NCBI GenBank assembly: GCA_964643075.1 | Contig: CAZXQO010000007.1 | Coordinates: forward strand, 48,084 to 112,083 | Length of the DNA: 64,000 bases | Direction of reading: 5' to 3' | Origin: Desulfocucumis sp964643075 | Lineage (GTDB): Bacteria > Bacillota > Desulfotomaculia > Desulfotomaculales > Desulfocucumaceae | Shown: positions 8,280 through 16,369 of the stretch, in pieces | Layout of the letters: each line of letters starts with the position of its first letter | How positions within the stretch are numbered: position 1 is the stretch's first letter | Program-made: the position numbers and the translations under genes | Notes under the pieces: generated by a model | The model's database searches: none | Seen by the model: only the letters and a program-made list of their open reading frames with translations | What the model was told of the DNA's origin: nothing

Positions 8280-9386
8280 TCAAATTTTGATCAACTCATA
8301 TTCCCGGGAACCCAGCCCGATGGCTTCACCGTAGGCAAGTTGGACCTGCCAGTCCACCCTGGGGTGCACCGCCCTGAATATGTCACCGCTGTCTTCTTTA
8401 CCGGCAACTCTTGAGTTAGGAAGCCCCTTTTCTTTATTGACAAGGTCGACGCTGGCCTGGTCCAGAGCTACCGGGTCCAGAGAAGCCAGCATACCGATGT
8501 CCCTTACCAGAGGGGCGTCCGTCCAGCCAAAGCAGTCACAGTCGGGGGAAACATTGTTTACAAAATTGATAAAGCCTGCCTTACCTGCTTTATTTTTCAG
8601 CACTCCGGCGGCGTACTCCACAATTTTTTCCTGAATCATATCCGGTTTGGTCTTCCAGTTTACTGCTATGGCCTGGACAGGGCAAGTGACGGTACACTCC
8701 CCGCAGCCAATGCAGCTTTTTTCATCCACCACGGCCTTTTTGTCCTCGCCCACGGCTATGGCACCGGCAGGGCACCACTGGCTGCATTTGGAGCAGCCCA
8801 GACATTTTTCAATATTTACGCTAGGGAGAACGTCGGAATGCATCATCTGCTTCCCGCTTCTGGAGCCAGAGCCCATACCCACATTTTTAAGGGTACCCCC
8901 GAAACCCGTGGCTTCGTGACCCTTCAAATGGGAAATGGCAATCAGTGCGTCCGCGTGCACTATGGCGCTGCCTATCTTTACCTCTTTAAAATGCTTTAAA
9001 CCTACCGGAACGGTAACGAAATCCTTGCCGTTCAGCCCATCGGCAATAACTAACGGCGCGTCCATCACCGCGTAGGCAAAGCCATTTTCAATGGCTGTTT
9101 GCAAATGGTCCACGGCGTTGGCCCGGCTGCCTACGTAAAGGGTATTGGCATCGGTGAGAAAGGGCTTGCCGCCCAGTTTCTTTACCCGGTTTACAATCCT
9201 ACGGGTAAACTGGGGCCGGATATAGCCGGTATTGCCCCTTTCCCCGAAATGAACTTTGAGCGCCACCAGATCGCCTGGTTTGATCAGCTCTTTCATACCG
9301 GCGGCATCAAACAGCTTTTCCAACTTATACAAAAGGCTTTTGCCATGTTCAGCCCTCATATCCGTAAAATATACCTTCGACGGCAT
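8280..9386 (-). CDS. DUF362 domain protein with two 4Fe-4S clusters
   Basis: The protein has 368 residues. An N-terminal DUF362 domain (about 1-180, with HFGERGNTGYIRP and SHLKGHEATGFGG) is followed by a bacterial ferredoxin pair, CLGCSKCSQWCP and CIGCGECTVTCP, at about 195-240. A further DUF362-like segment follows with VSPDCDCFGWTDAP. The family is widespread in anaerobes; its reaction is unknown, but two 4Fe-4S clusters point to electron transfer in the cytoplasm. The gene has its own intergenic spacers on both sides and interrupts the usual DUF4227-xerD adjacency. Confidence 0.88.
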   Translation of the reverse strand: MPSKVYFTDMRAEHGKSLLYKLEKLFDAAGMKELIKPGDLVALKVHFGERGNTGYIRPQFTRRIVNRVKKLGGKPFLTDANTLYVGSRANAVDHLQTAIENGFAYAVMDAPLVIADGLNGKDFVTVPVGLKHFKEVKIGSAIVHADALIAISHLKGHEATGFGGTLKNVGMGSGSRSGKQMMHSDVLPSVNIEKCLGCSKCSQWCPAGAIAVGEDKKAVVDEKSCIGCGECTVTCPVQAIAVNWKTKPDMIQEKIVEYAAGVLKNKAGKAGFINFVNNVSPDCDCFGWTDAPLVRDIGMLASLDPVALDQASVDLVNKEKGLPNSRVAGKEDSGDIFRAVHPRVDWQVQLAYGEAIGLGSREYELIKI

Positions 9387-9493
9387 ATGTATACCCCCCC
9401 ATGCTTTGCATACTTATGGTGTGTTTACGTCTAACATATAAAATTCTATTCCAGATGGATTTTTCCTGTCTGGATAATTATATCCTAATTAGC

Positions 9494-9522
9494 AACAAAA
9501 AAAGCCCGGCTATGGCCAGGCT
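9494..9522 (-). terminator. Rho-independent terminator after DUF4227 gene
   Basis: On the minus strand AGCCTGGCC, a three-base loop and GGCCGGGCT-like partner form a stem immediately followed by a run of seven T. The stop codon of the DUF4227 gene lies at the foot of the stem. It should separate that gene from the DUF362 gene downstream. Confidence 0.75.
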
Positions 9523-9787
9523 AATCCTTTAAGTAAAATTCCCGCAGCTGCTGGATAATACCATCCCCGTCCTCCCACGCTGGCAGGGGATCTTCCTGGG
9601 GCTGGCGGAACACCTTCATGGGATTACCGCTGGGCTGCCTGTCATCCACCCAGCGCCCATAAAACCACCCGGCATCCTTTAGCAGGCCGTATAGCTGGCC
9701 TGCCAGTATGGCCAGAATGGCAAACACCAGCAGCAACCTGATGAGAGCAAGCAACTTATTCCTCAAACCAGATATAACTATAAACAT
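9521..9787 (-). CDS. DUF4227 (YqzK-like) membrane protein
   Basis: A small protein of 88 residues with one membrane helix at about 12-34 (LIRLLLVFAILAILAGQL) and a polar C-terminal tail ending in IIQQLREFYLKD. Size, single helix and the tail containing MKVFR fit DUF4227, whose gene usually precedes xerD in Firmicutes. Assignment is from architecture and neighbourhood, not from a strong motif. Its function is unknown. It lies between spoIIM and DUF362-xerD and ends in a terminator. Confidence 0.6.
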   Translation of the reverse strand: MFIVISGLRNKLLALIRLLLVFAILAILAGQLYGLLKDAGWFYGRWVDDRQPSGNPMKVFRQPQEDPLPAWEDGDGIIQQLREFYLKD

Positions 9788-9820
9788 AGTACCCTCCGTA
9801 TTTAGCCCGCCAGCTTTTAA

Positions 9821-10477
9821 CTAACTCCCCGTCGGGGTTGCAAGACCGCTCTGTAGGGCTTCCGCCGCCATTTTGGTAAGCCACGGCGACACGTACGATT
9901 CTACCATTCCCGCCCCCAAAGTTACAGCCAGCACCACCAGCATTATGGTGGTATACTTGACATAGTTGGGCAAGACCGGTAACCTGGTATTAAAATTTCT
10001 TTTTAACAGAAGCATACCGAAGGATAATGACGAGGCCACGCCCACCAGCAGCGCCGGTATGTAAAGCAGATTATGCGGAACCACAGACACCAGGGCCATT
10101 AGTATGCCTCCCGCCGCCAAATCCCTTACCAGAAAGCCCACCGCAAAGCCCAGCACAAATCCCCGGGCAAAGAGAATGGCCAGTGTAACCGGCATGCCAA
10201 TAACCGTCAGTCCCAGTATATAAATAGCCCCCACCATTACGGCCCCGTTTAGCAGCGAGTTTCTGGCCACCCTCTGTCTGTCGGGCTTAAAGTCGCCCAG
10301 TTCCCTGATGAATCCTTGCAGGTAGCGGCTAACTTCCTCCGATTGTTTACCGTCCAGGCGCTCCACGCTCAATGCGCCCAGGGTAATGCCAAGGGTAAAC
10401 ACCAGCATCGCCGTTAACAGGTAAGGCCAGCCCCGCATCATTAACGCTGAAAAATAATTTTTCCTGGCGCCAGTCAT
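9821..10477 (-). CDS. spoIIM: Stage II sporulation protein M
   Basis: The protein has about 218 residues with five to six membrane helices. Start at 10477 (MTGARKNYF) is preferred because the GGGGGGAG ribosome site overlaps the earlier ATG at 10492. SpoIIM-type features are the N-terminal helix after a basic leader, the polar loop DFKPDRQRVARNSLLNG, and the helix with VSVVPHNLLYIPALL. SpoIIM works with SpoIID and SpoIIP in the peptidoglycan hydrolase complex that drives forespore engulfment. The next gene upstream is the ComB-like gene, same strand. Confidence 0.9.
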   Translation of the reverse strand: MTGARKNYFSALMMRGWPYLLTAMLVFTLGITLGALSVERLDGKQSEEVSRYLQGFIRELGDFKPDRQRVARNSLLNGAVMVGAIYILGLTVIGMPVTLAILFARGFVLGFAVGFLVRDLAAGGILMALVSVVPHNLLYIPALLVGVASSLSFGMLLLKRNFNTRLPVLPNYVKYTTIMLVVLAVTLGAGMVESYVSPWLTKMAAEALQSGLATPTGS

Positions 10478-10602
10478 GCGCACTCCCCCCATAAACCTGT
10501 CCAGTTAAAGTTTATGGGATGGGCAAAAAAAATATGCCTCTAAAGGCAATTAATAGGTTTAACAGCTGAGTTGTTTTGATATTAATGGCTACCGGGTGCA
10601 GG

Positions 10603-11271
10603 CTATTTCTTTCTCATTAAATCCATAATAAATTTGTATATAAATTCGGCGGCCATTATATCCTCCATAGAATTACCGCTAGCGGCCACCACCGCTATGC
10701 CGGCATCCAACCGATCCGCCCCGCTGACAGCCCGGCGGGCAGCCTCCATGGCCGGAGCCGTTCCTTTTTTTTGCAGTGTGCGGGCCACCGTGCCAGTCAG
10801 CACCAGAGGCGCCCCGGCGTTTACCGCAGCATCAAAGGCAACGCCCCCGGTGCTGGTGACTCCCAGCACCACCCTACTGGAAAGATCCACCAGGCGGGGG
10901 GTTTCCGCGCCCAGGTTGGGCAGTACCTCCCCGATAACAGCCCCTGCCTCCGCTACACCGGCCAGCGCCCGGGAAGCGGATTTCATTCTCTCCCCGTCGC
11001 TACCGATCCTGGGCTCTGCCACCAGCACCACGTCCGTACCATTTTTTATGGCCAACTGCCCCGCCATAATGCCTATTTTATATGGCTCCACGGCCACCGG
11101 AGGTCTAGCGGCGTCAGGGGCCGCGCCGAACACAGCCAGTGCCCCGGCATCCAGGGCCGCCTCCATGGTGGTGGAAAAATCTATCACATCTACTACCAGC
11201 ACCACCCTGCCCCGGGCCGCAGCCTCCGCCGCCCCACTGGCATCAGTGGTAAGAATAACAGTACCCTTCAT
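10603..11271 (-). CDS. ComB-like (2-phosphosulfolactate phosphatase family) protein, divergent
   Basis: The protein has 222 residues. VVLVVDVIDFSTTMEAALDAGA near the N-terminus resembles the metal-binding VVIDVLRATST region of ComB enzymes, and VVLGVTSTGGVAFDAA corresponds to their TTNGT region, but the key TNG is changed to STG. ComB removes phosphate from 2-phosphosulfolactate in coenzyme M synthesis. With altered motifs and no other sulfolactate gene nearby, the true substrate is uncertain. It is GC-rich like its neighbours and sits between spoIIM and a small plus-strand ORF. Confidence 0.5.
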   Translation of the reverse strand: MKGTVILTTDASGAAEAAARGRVVLVVDVIDFSTTMEAALDAGALAVFGAAPDAARPPVAVEPYKIGIMAGQLAIKNGTDVVLVAEPRIGSDGERMKSASRALAGVAEAGAVIGEVLPNLGAETPRLVDLSSRVVLGVTSTGGVAFDAAVNAGAPLVLTGTVARTLQKKGTAPAMEAARRAVSGADRLDAGIAVVAASGNSMEDIMAAEFIYKFIMDLMRKK

Positions 11272-11363
11272 TTTTCACCCTGCTTTGTTCTACCGTTATA
11301 TAAATGCATATAGCTTTTCATACTGTCATACTATAGTCCCATAACATATTGGGAGTGAATGAT

Positions 11364-11492
11364 ATGCGTGTATATATATTCAAAGATCGCTTTTATGTAT
11401 GCGGCAAGCCTGCCGAGGTGCTAAAGGCACTGCGGGATTACAGCCGCCAATACATCACCGTAGCGGAGATGCTCAGGTCCGGCTTGCATTGA
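11364..11492 (+). CDS. Small 42-residue protein, unrecognised
   Basis: An ATG at 11364 with GGGAGTG about 9 nt upstream opens a 42-codon frame: MRVYIFKDRFYVCGKPAEVL, a basic middle, and an end in EMLRSGLH. The composition is protein-like (aromatic start, amphipathic helix) rather than antisense noise. It is one of the few plus-strand frames in this part and its last 20 bases overlap the 3' end of the convergent DUF3866 gene. I do not recognise the family. A translated small protein is plausible but unproven. Confidence 0.5.
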   Translation: MRVYIFKDRFYVCGKPAEVLKALRDYSRQYITVAEMLRSGLH

Positions 11493-12561
11493 GCAGTTGT
11501 GCAGCATACATACCCGCCGCCCCGGCCGCCATAAAAAATTCACTGTCCTGCTCATAGCCCCTGCCCATGGTGGTAACTTTCAGGCCATATTCCCGGAGGA
11601 TTTCCCCGGTGGCGAATGCGTCTATCTCCACCGTCCGGTGCAAGCGGCTAATGCCGCTATCCTCCAACTGCTCTTTAACCAGCCCGTTTTTTTCCCCGTC
11701 CATCAGCGGCAGGGTAACCACGCAGGGGGTCAGGGCAATCCTGCCCAGGGATGTCCTGGTATGATGGCTCAGACCCCGGTGCCTTTCCCTGGCATCGGCG
11801 AAGGTTATCCTGGGTACAGCCAGGGCACGGCCACCTAATACATTTACCGCATTGACCAGTTCCCCCTGCTCCGTGCCGGTAAAACCGAAAGCTGTCCCCG
11901 TACCCACAATGCCCGGCCCCATGGTGATGATTACAGCATCTGCCCCGGCGGCTCCTTTAGCTGCCAGCAGCCCGCTGTATACGTTGACAGCTTCGAGGTC
12001 ACCCCCGAAGGCATGGCCGCAAGTAACTGTGCTTTGCAGCAAGTCCTTTTCCTTTAATTCCGCCACCAGATTGCTCAGTTGGAGCGGCAGGGCCGCTCCG
12101 TCGGTCATAACATAGACCACCCTGGTCCCTTCCCCGGCATATTTTTTCAGGGTCGCCGCCGCCGGGCCCAGCATGCTGTGCAGGGTGCCTATGATGACCG
12201 GCATGCCGGTGAGAGAATCCGTCCCCCTGTACAGATGGCTCAGCGGATGCTGATCTTCCTCTACCGCCAGCACTTTCACCTGCCCGGGGGTGTATCTGAG
12301 TTTCATAATGTGTCCTTTAGCCGGAGGGTCCAGTTCCCTGTGGGACAGGTTGGTCATAACAAAGTGCATCCCGCCGGTGCCCAAATTTTTATGCACTGCG
12401 GTAGTGTTCAGCACTACTTCGTCCCCTAACTGTAACGGGCCGGTAAGGGCATCATAACTAACGGCCTTCTCCAGGGCCTCCCCGGTCTGGACCAGCGCCT
12501 CCGTGTATCCCAACCTTTTTTTTTCAATAGCGGTAACCAGGCCCCTTCTGACGCGAATCAA
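11473..12561 (-). CDS. DUF3866 family protein
   Basis: The protein has 362 residues and looks like a full-length DUF3866 member, a Gram-positive family of unknown function. Visible features: an N-terminal beta-rich domain with GDEVVLNTTAVHKNLGTGG, a central stretch TRVVYVMTDGAALPL, and a glycine-rich site MGPGIVGTGTAFGFTGTEQG that resembles a nucleotide or phosphate loop. ALAVPRITFADARERHRGLSHHTRT is another conserved basic patch. It follows an M20 peptidase gene on the same strand with a 71-bp gap. Its 3' end overlaps a small convergent frame. Confidence 0.85.
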   Translation of the reverse strand: MIRVRRGLVTAIEKKRLGYTEALVQTGEALEKAVSYDALTGPLQLGDEVVLNTTAVHKNLGTGGMHFVMTNLSHRELDPPAKGHIMKLRYTPGQVKVLAVEEDQHPLSHLYRGTDSLTGMPVIIGTLHSMLGPAAATLKKYAGEGTRVVYVMTDGAALPLQLSNLVAELKEKDLLQSTVTCGHAFGGDLEAVNVYSGLLAAKGAAGADAVIITMGPGIVGTGTAFGFTGTEQGELVNAVNVLGGRALAVPRITFADARERHRGLSHHTRTSLGRIALTPCVVTLPLMDGEKNGLVKEQLEDSGISRLHRTVEIDAFATGEILREYGLKVTTMGRGYEQDSEFFMAAGAAGMYAAQLLNASRT

Positions 12562-12632
12562 AATATTTCCTCCAAGCGTTTCTACTTATCCATACCATTA
12601 CCGGCAATGGCGTACCTTGAACCACTTAACGA

Positions 12633-13757
12633 TCAGGCTGTTTCCTGCACCGTGCTGATTATTTCCAAAAGATAGCGGGCATTGCTGACCAGATCTTCGG
12701 AACGGATATATTCATCGGTGGTGTGCACCTTCTGCATGGCTATACCCAAATTGGCCACTGCTATGCCCCGGTTGTTAAAAATGTTGGCATCGGAACCCCC
12801 GCCAGTCTTCACCAGACGGGGGTTTATTCCTAATTGGCGGGCTGCCCTGGCCGCTATGATGACCACCCGGTCCTTCTCACCCAGTTTGAAATCCGGGTAG
12901 ATGGTTTCCACTACCACATCCGCTGTGGCGCCATTAGCCCTTGCCGTTTCCTCCAGCGCCGCCACCATGGACTTAGTCTGAGCTTCCCTTTTTGACGCAG
13001 TGAGGCTCCTGGTCTCCCCCTTGATAGTCACGGCATCGGGAACTATATTTATTGCCTTGCCCCCGGTTATTACCCCAATATTGGCAGTGGTTTCGTCATC
13101 AATCCGGCCCAGCTTCATGGCCGCGATGGCCCTGGAGGCCACTACAATGGCATTTATGCCCTCTTCCGGACTGATTCCGGCATGGGCGGCCCTGCCCCGT
13201 ACCGTAGCTGAAATTCTGTCCTGTGACGGGGCCTGCACAATAATTGTTCCTGCCGGACCGTCGCAGTCCAGCACAAACCCCATTTTAGACTCCAGCCTGC
13301 CAAGATCCAGATTTTTAGCCCCTAAAAGCCCCCCTTCCTCCCAGACGGTGAAGGCCACTTCAATCCCACCATGAAGAATATTGTTTTCCCTGATTACCCT
13401 CAACACTTCCAGAATGGCTGTTATACCAGCTTTATCGTCTGCGCCCAGTATGGTATCGCCGGAGGATTTGATCACCCTGTTATCCAGCACCGGCACCACT
13501 CCCGCTCCAGGTTCCACGGTGTCCATGTGGGCACACAGCAGTACAGGTTCTCCACCGGCAACCGTTCCGGGTAATTTACCGATAATATTGCCTGCAGAAG
13601 TGCTCAGCTTTTTACCGGTATCGTCTTCCCAAACCTCCAGCCCCAGGAATTCAAGCCGGTTTATAAGCAGGTCCGCCAGCTTTCTTTCCTGCCCGCTGAC
13701 ACTATCCACCTGTACCAATTCCATGAATTCTTTAACAGTTCTATCAGCATTGATCAC
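12633..13757 (-). CDS. M20 family peptidase, PepT-like
   Basis: The protein has 374 residues. Zinc ligands of the M20 dipeptidase fold are visible: LLCAHMDT (His, Asp), GADDKAGI (bridging Asp), WEEGGLLGA (catalytic and ligand Glu), LDCDG, and KVHTTDEY (last His). A dimerisation domain lies at about 180-290. It resembles the YqjE/tripeptidase-T-like group, cytoplasmic enzymes that trim short peptides. Start is a GTG at 13757 with a weak purine-rich site. The gene lies upstream of DUF3866 on the same strand. Confidence 0.88.
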   Translation of the reverse strand: MINADRTVKEFMELVQVDSVSGQERKLADLLINRLEFLGLEVWEDDTGKKLSTSAGNIIGKLPGTVAGGEPVLLCAHMDTVEPGAGVVPVLDNRVIKSSGDTILGADDKAGITAILEVLRVIRENNILHGGIEVAFTVWEEGGLLGAKNLDLGRLESKMGFVLDCDGPAGTIIVQAPSQDRISATVRGRAAHAGISPEEGINAIVVASRAIAAMKLGRIDDETTANIGVITGGKAINIVPDAVTIKGETRSLTASKREAQTKSMVAALEETARANGATADVVVETIYPDFKLGEKDRVVIIAARAARQLGINPRLVKTGGGSDANIFNNRGIAVANLGIAMQKVHTTDEYIRSEDLVSNARYLLEIISTVQETA

Positions 13758-14185
13758 TTTTTCCAGCCCTCCACAAGCGGCTATGCCGCGATCCGTCTTA
13801 CGTTATCCTGTTTTCTCCCGGAATCTTTCCCCGGTAGCCTTATAACCCTGTCATTTCAGTATTATATAGCAGCTACCAGTTTTAATAAACATCAGCAAAT
13901 AAAAAACCAACCGAAATTAAACACATCGAACTGCAAGCCCCCAATTATTACCCGGAACTTTTTTCTTAGCTTCCATTGTCTCTATTTAAGTTAACGATTT
14001 AACCTCCCCTGTCCGCAGTCAAAAATTCATAAAAGTAAAAAACCTGACCTTCGTTCAGGTTTTTTACTTTTATGATATTCCAGTTCTTTATACTCCCAGG
14101 TGAGCCTGCGCAACTAATTTTGAACTTCCTACGCCTGCCAAAATAATACCCCGAAAAAATATCTTCCTATGGAATTTCAAAGTTT
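13758..14185. other. Intergenic region with one terminator
   Basis: Between the M20 peptidase start and the TerC stop. Apart from the strong symmetrical hairpin at 14031-14071, I see no coding frame with a ribosome site and no recognised RNA. The part from about 13860 is AT-rich and presumably holds the peptidase promoter. Confidence 0.6.
14031..14071. terminator. Bidirectional hairpin terminator
   Basis: AAAAGTAAAAAACCTGA pairs with its exact complement TCAGGTTTTTTACTTTT around a short loop, giving A- and T-rich flanks on both strands. It lies downstream of the minus-strand terC gene and should end that transcript. Confidence 0.85.
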
Positions 14186-14890
14186 TTATTTTACCATGTA
14201 TATATCGTACCAGGCTCCTTTCCGCTTTGTCCTTTTGTTGCTCCACCAGCCATATAGAATAACAAAGGCCGTAATTACCAACGGTACCGCGATGTCTATA
14301 ATACGAGCTGTGCTGGCAGCCATATTATGGTGCAGTAACTCGTATACCTTTTTATCCCCCACCAGCATTTCACCGGCCGTCCATCCCAATATTCCGGAAC
14401 CGATATACAGAATAATGGGTAATTTTTTCATCAGATACATGATTAGCTGTGCGCAGAAAATGATTATGGGAATGCTGGTGGCCAGACCAATAATCAGCAT
14501 AGGCCAGTTCCCCTTGGAAACGGCGGCTATAGCCAGGGTGTTGTCCAGACTCATAATCAGGTCGGCCACCACAATAACCTTTATTGCTTCTGCCAGGTTG
14601 TCCGCTGACTGTACGTACTTACCGGAATCTTCATCCTTAAGGAGCTTAACTGCAATGCAAACCAGGAGGAGGCCCCCTACGGCCTGAAGGAAGGGAATTT
14701 TTAAAAGGTAGACGATTACAATGGTTAAAATTACCCTGAATAGTACCGCACCGCCGCTTCCCAGCAGGATCGCCATCTTCTGCTGTTTGGGGGGCAGCTT
14801 GCGGCAGGCCAAGGCTATAACCACCGCGTTGTCCCCGCTCAGTACCACGTTAACCATAAATATAGTCATAAGAATTGCAAGATATTCCAC
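14186..14890 (-). CDS. TerC family membrane protein (YjbE type)
   Basis: The protein has 234 residues and about seven membrane helices. The TerC signature NVVLSGDNAVVIALACR is at residues 14-30 and the second acidic motif DLIMSLDNTLAIAAV is at about 110; the paired acidic residues in membrane helices are thought to bind metal. YjbE/YceF-type proteins export manganese or load metal onto secreted enzymes. It ends in basic residues. A strong terminator lies downstream. The upstream 400 bp lacks a clear manganese riboswitch, which often controls this family. Confidence 0.9.
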   Translation of the reverse strand: MEYLAILMTIFMVNVVLSGDNAVVIALACRKLPPKQQKMAILLGSGGAVLFRVILTIVIVYLLKIPFLQAVGGLLLVCIAVKLLKDEDSGKYVQSADNLAEAIKVIVVADLIMSLDNTLAIAAVSKGNWPMLIIGLATSIPIIIFCAQLIMYLMKKLPIILYIGSGILGWTAGEMLVGDKKVYELLHHNMAASTARIIDIAVPLVITAFVILYGWWSNKRTKRKGAWYDIYMVK

Positions 14891-15285
14891 TTGTCAAAAA
14901 TCATCCTTTCGACGTCAGCCCAATAAAAAACCTGACCTCAAACGGGTCCTATGCCGTGCTCCGGTTTCGGGCCGGACCGTACTGGTAAAAATATTTATAA
15001 TAATATATTAGACAAACCCATAAAAAATGATAGTAAGGTTCGGAAGCTTCGCCCGGTTTATCCAGACGAACTCGAAACCCTCGCTTCGACTCCAGTTCTC
15101 CAGCAGTACGGATGGCGTAATCTGGGGAGTCTGGAGGGACATTAACCAGTTCGGGGCCAACAAGGTTCCTTACCCTGGTTATTTTAGATTCGAAGCATGG
15201 CATTATACGACCCGTGGGTTCAGATTAAGAACTGGAAAGAGTTTGAGGAAGCGAGGAAGCGAAGTCAGTTTGTGGGTTTGTTGTG
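14891..15285. other. Non-coding stretch between two metal-transporter-type genes
   Basis: About 395 bp between terC and ytaF. A hairpin at about 14945-14979 (GGGTCC with GGACC, inner CCGG stem) is the only clear structure near terC. The rest holds short frames on both strands, none with a convincing ribosome site. Composition changes in the middle, so it may be a decayed insertion. No family recognised. Confidence 0.4.
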
Positions 15286-15963
15286 TTATAGCATCTTTTT
15301 TGTTCCAAGTATAATTAGTATTAAACTTGGAACAAAAGATAACTTTCGACCGAAAAAATTTGTACTCAAACCTTTGCCAAGTGACAAACCTATATATATA
15401 AGAACTAATTGCCCTATCCCCACAAACAAAGCAGTTATTATTATACTATATCCAATAAGCGAAGCAGCCACTCCCGCTACCAATGAATCCATAGCAAGTG
15501 CTATGCCAAGTGGTAATGATTCCCGAAAGGAAATTGTTCCAGACATATCTATATCAGCCTTATGTGGTTTGCGTAAAATCTGAAAAATCAAACCAAAGAT
15601 TTTAATGCTAAAAAGTTTTATTTCAGTTATACTTTCTGGGTTTGTGCTCATTTCCATTGAGGGGGACGGGTCAAAAATATTCTTTTCCTGCCTAAAACAC
15701 CGATAAAGTGCGATTATTCCAATAGCAACCAATATTATGCCCCCAAAACGGATGGCCCCTTCTATTGGTATTATTTTACTTATTTGTTGACCGGCAATCA
15801 TTGAAAAAATTATCACCGCCATTGATATGAGGCTGATAAAAAAGACAGAAATAAATCTGATTCTAATTCGACGCAAGCCATAGGAAAAGCCTACACCTAA
15901 TGAATCCATGTTTAATGCTACAGCAAAAAAAATATAACCCAAAAGTTCCGCTAATTTCTCCAT
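15286..15963 (-). CDS. ytaF: Sporulation membrane protein YtaF (MntP-like)
   Basis: The protein has about 225 residues; the ATG at 15963 follows GGTGGGG, better spaced than the GTG at 15975. It has six membrane helices in two halves, each with an acidic motif: VALNMDSLGVGFSYG and IALAMDSLVAGVAAS. A central polar loop has KADIDMSGTISFRES, characteristic of YtaF and distinguishing it from the shorter MntP manganese exporter. The family is conserved in spore formers. It is clearly AT-richer than the surrounding genes. Confidence 0.85.
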   Translation of the reverse strand: MEKLAELLGYIFFAVALNMDSLGVGFSYGLRRIRIRFISVFFISLISMAVIIFSMIAGQQISKIIPIEGAIRFGGIILVAIGIIALYRCFRQEKNIFDPSPSMEMSTNPESITEIKLFSIKIFGLIFQILRKPHKADIDMSGTISFRESLPLGIALAMDSLVAGVAASLIGYSIIITALFVGIGQLVLIYIGLSLGKGLSTNFFGRKLSFVPSLILIILGTKKML

Positions 15964-16021
15964 ACCATTCCCCACCTTGTTTTATTTATGTAATCATTAG
16001 TATGTTGGTGAATTTTAATGG

Positions 16022-16369
16022 TGTATAAATATTTCTGTAACTGATGTAAAAATATGGCTCGGCAATCCAGGCCAGTTTCTCAATAAAAATACATCAGACT
16101 ATTCAATACTTAAACGGGGAGAATTATTATATGAAACAAGAGGGGCCATACTAATCGGAACAATAAATAAGGATTCCGGATGGGGTGAATCGTACATTGA
16201 AAAAGGCTGGCGGGAAGACAATGACATATTCAGGTACGCTCATTTCAAAACTCCGAATGACCTGAAAGAACTAAAAAAAACCTCCCCGGTCTCAGGGGAG
16301 GTTTTGCATATCCTTGTTATCTCAAATAGAAAAGCACCAGATAACCAGTACAAATTATTACCGACATAA
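16022..16369 (+). pseudogene. Possible remnant of an unknown protein gene
   Basis: A plus-strand frame opens just after a TAA near 16021 and runs to TAA near 16369 with no usable ATG, GTG or TTG start at its head. Its middle reads like a real soluble protein (KDSGWGESYIEKGWREDND, FRYAHFKTPNDLKEL). It then runs through the terminator of the NhaD gene and overlaps that gene's 3' end, which a genuine gene would not do. I read it as a decayed fragment; the family is not recognised. Confidence 0.3.
16273..16304 (-). terminator. Terminator after NhaD/ArsB transporter gene
   Basis: On the minus strand AACCTCCCC, a seven-base loop and GGGGAGGTT form a perfect stem followed by eight T. It lies just beyond the stop of the transporter gene at 16317. 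Confidence 0.85.

Noticed and set aside
14940..15290. Manganese (yybP-ykoY) riboswitch before terC
   Set aside because: A hairpin is present, but I could not find the conserved 5' GGGGAGTAG segment, so I did not call it.
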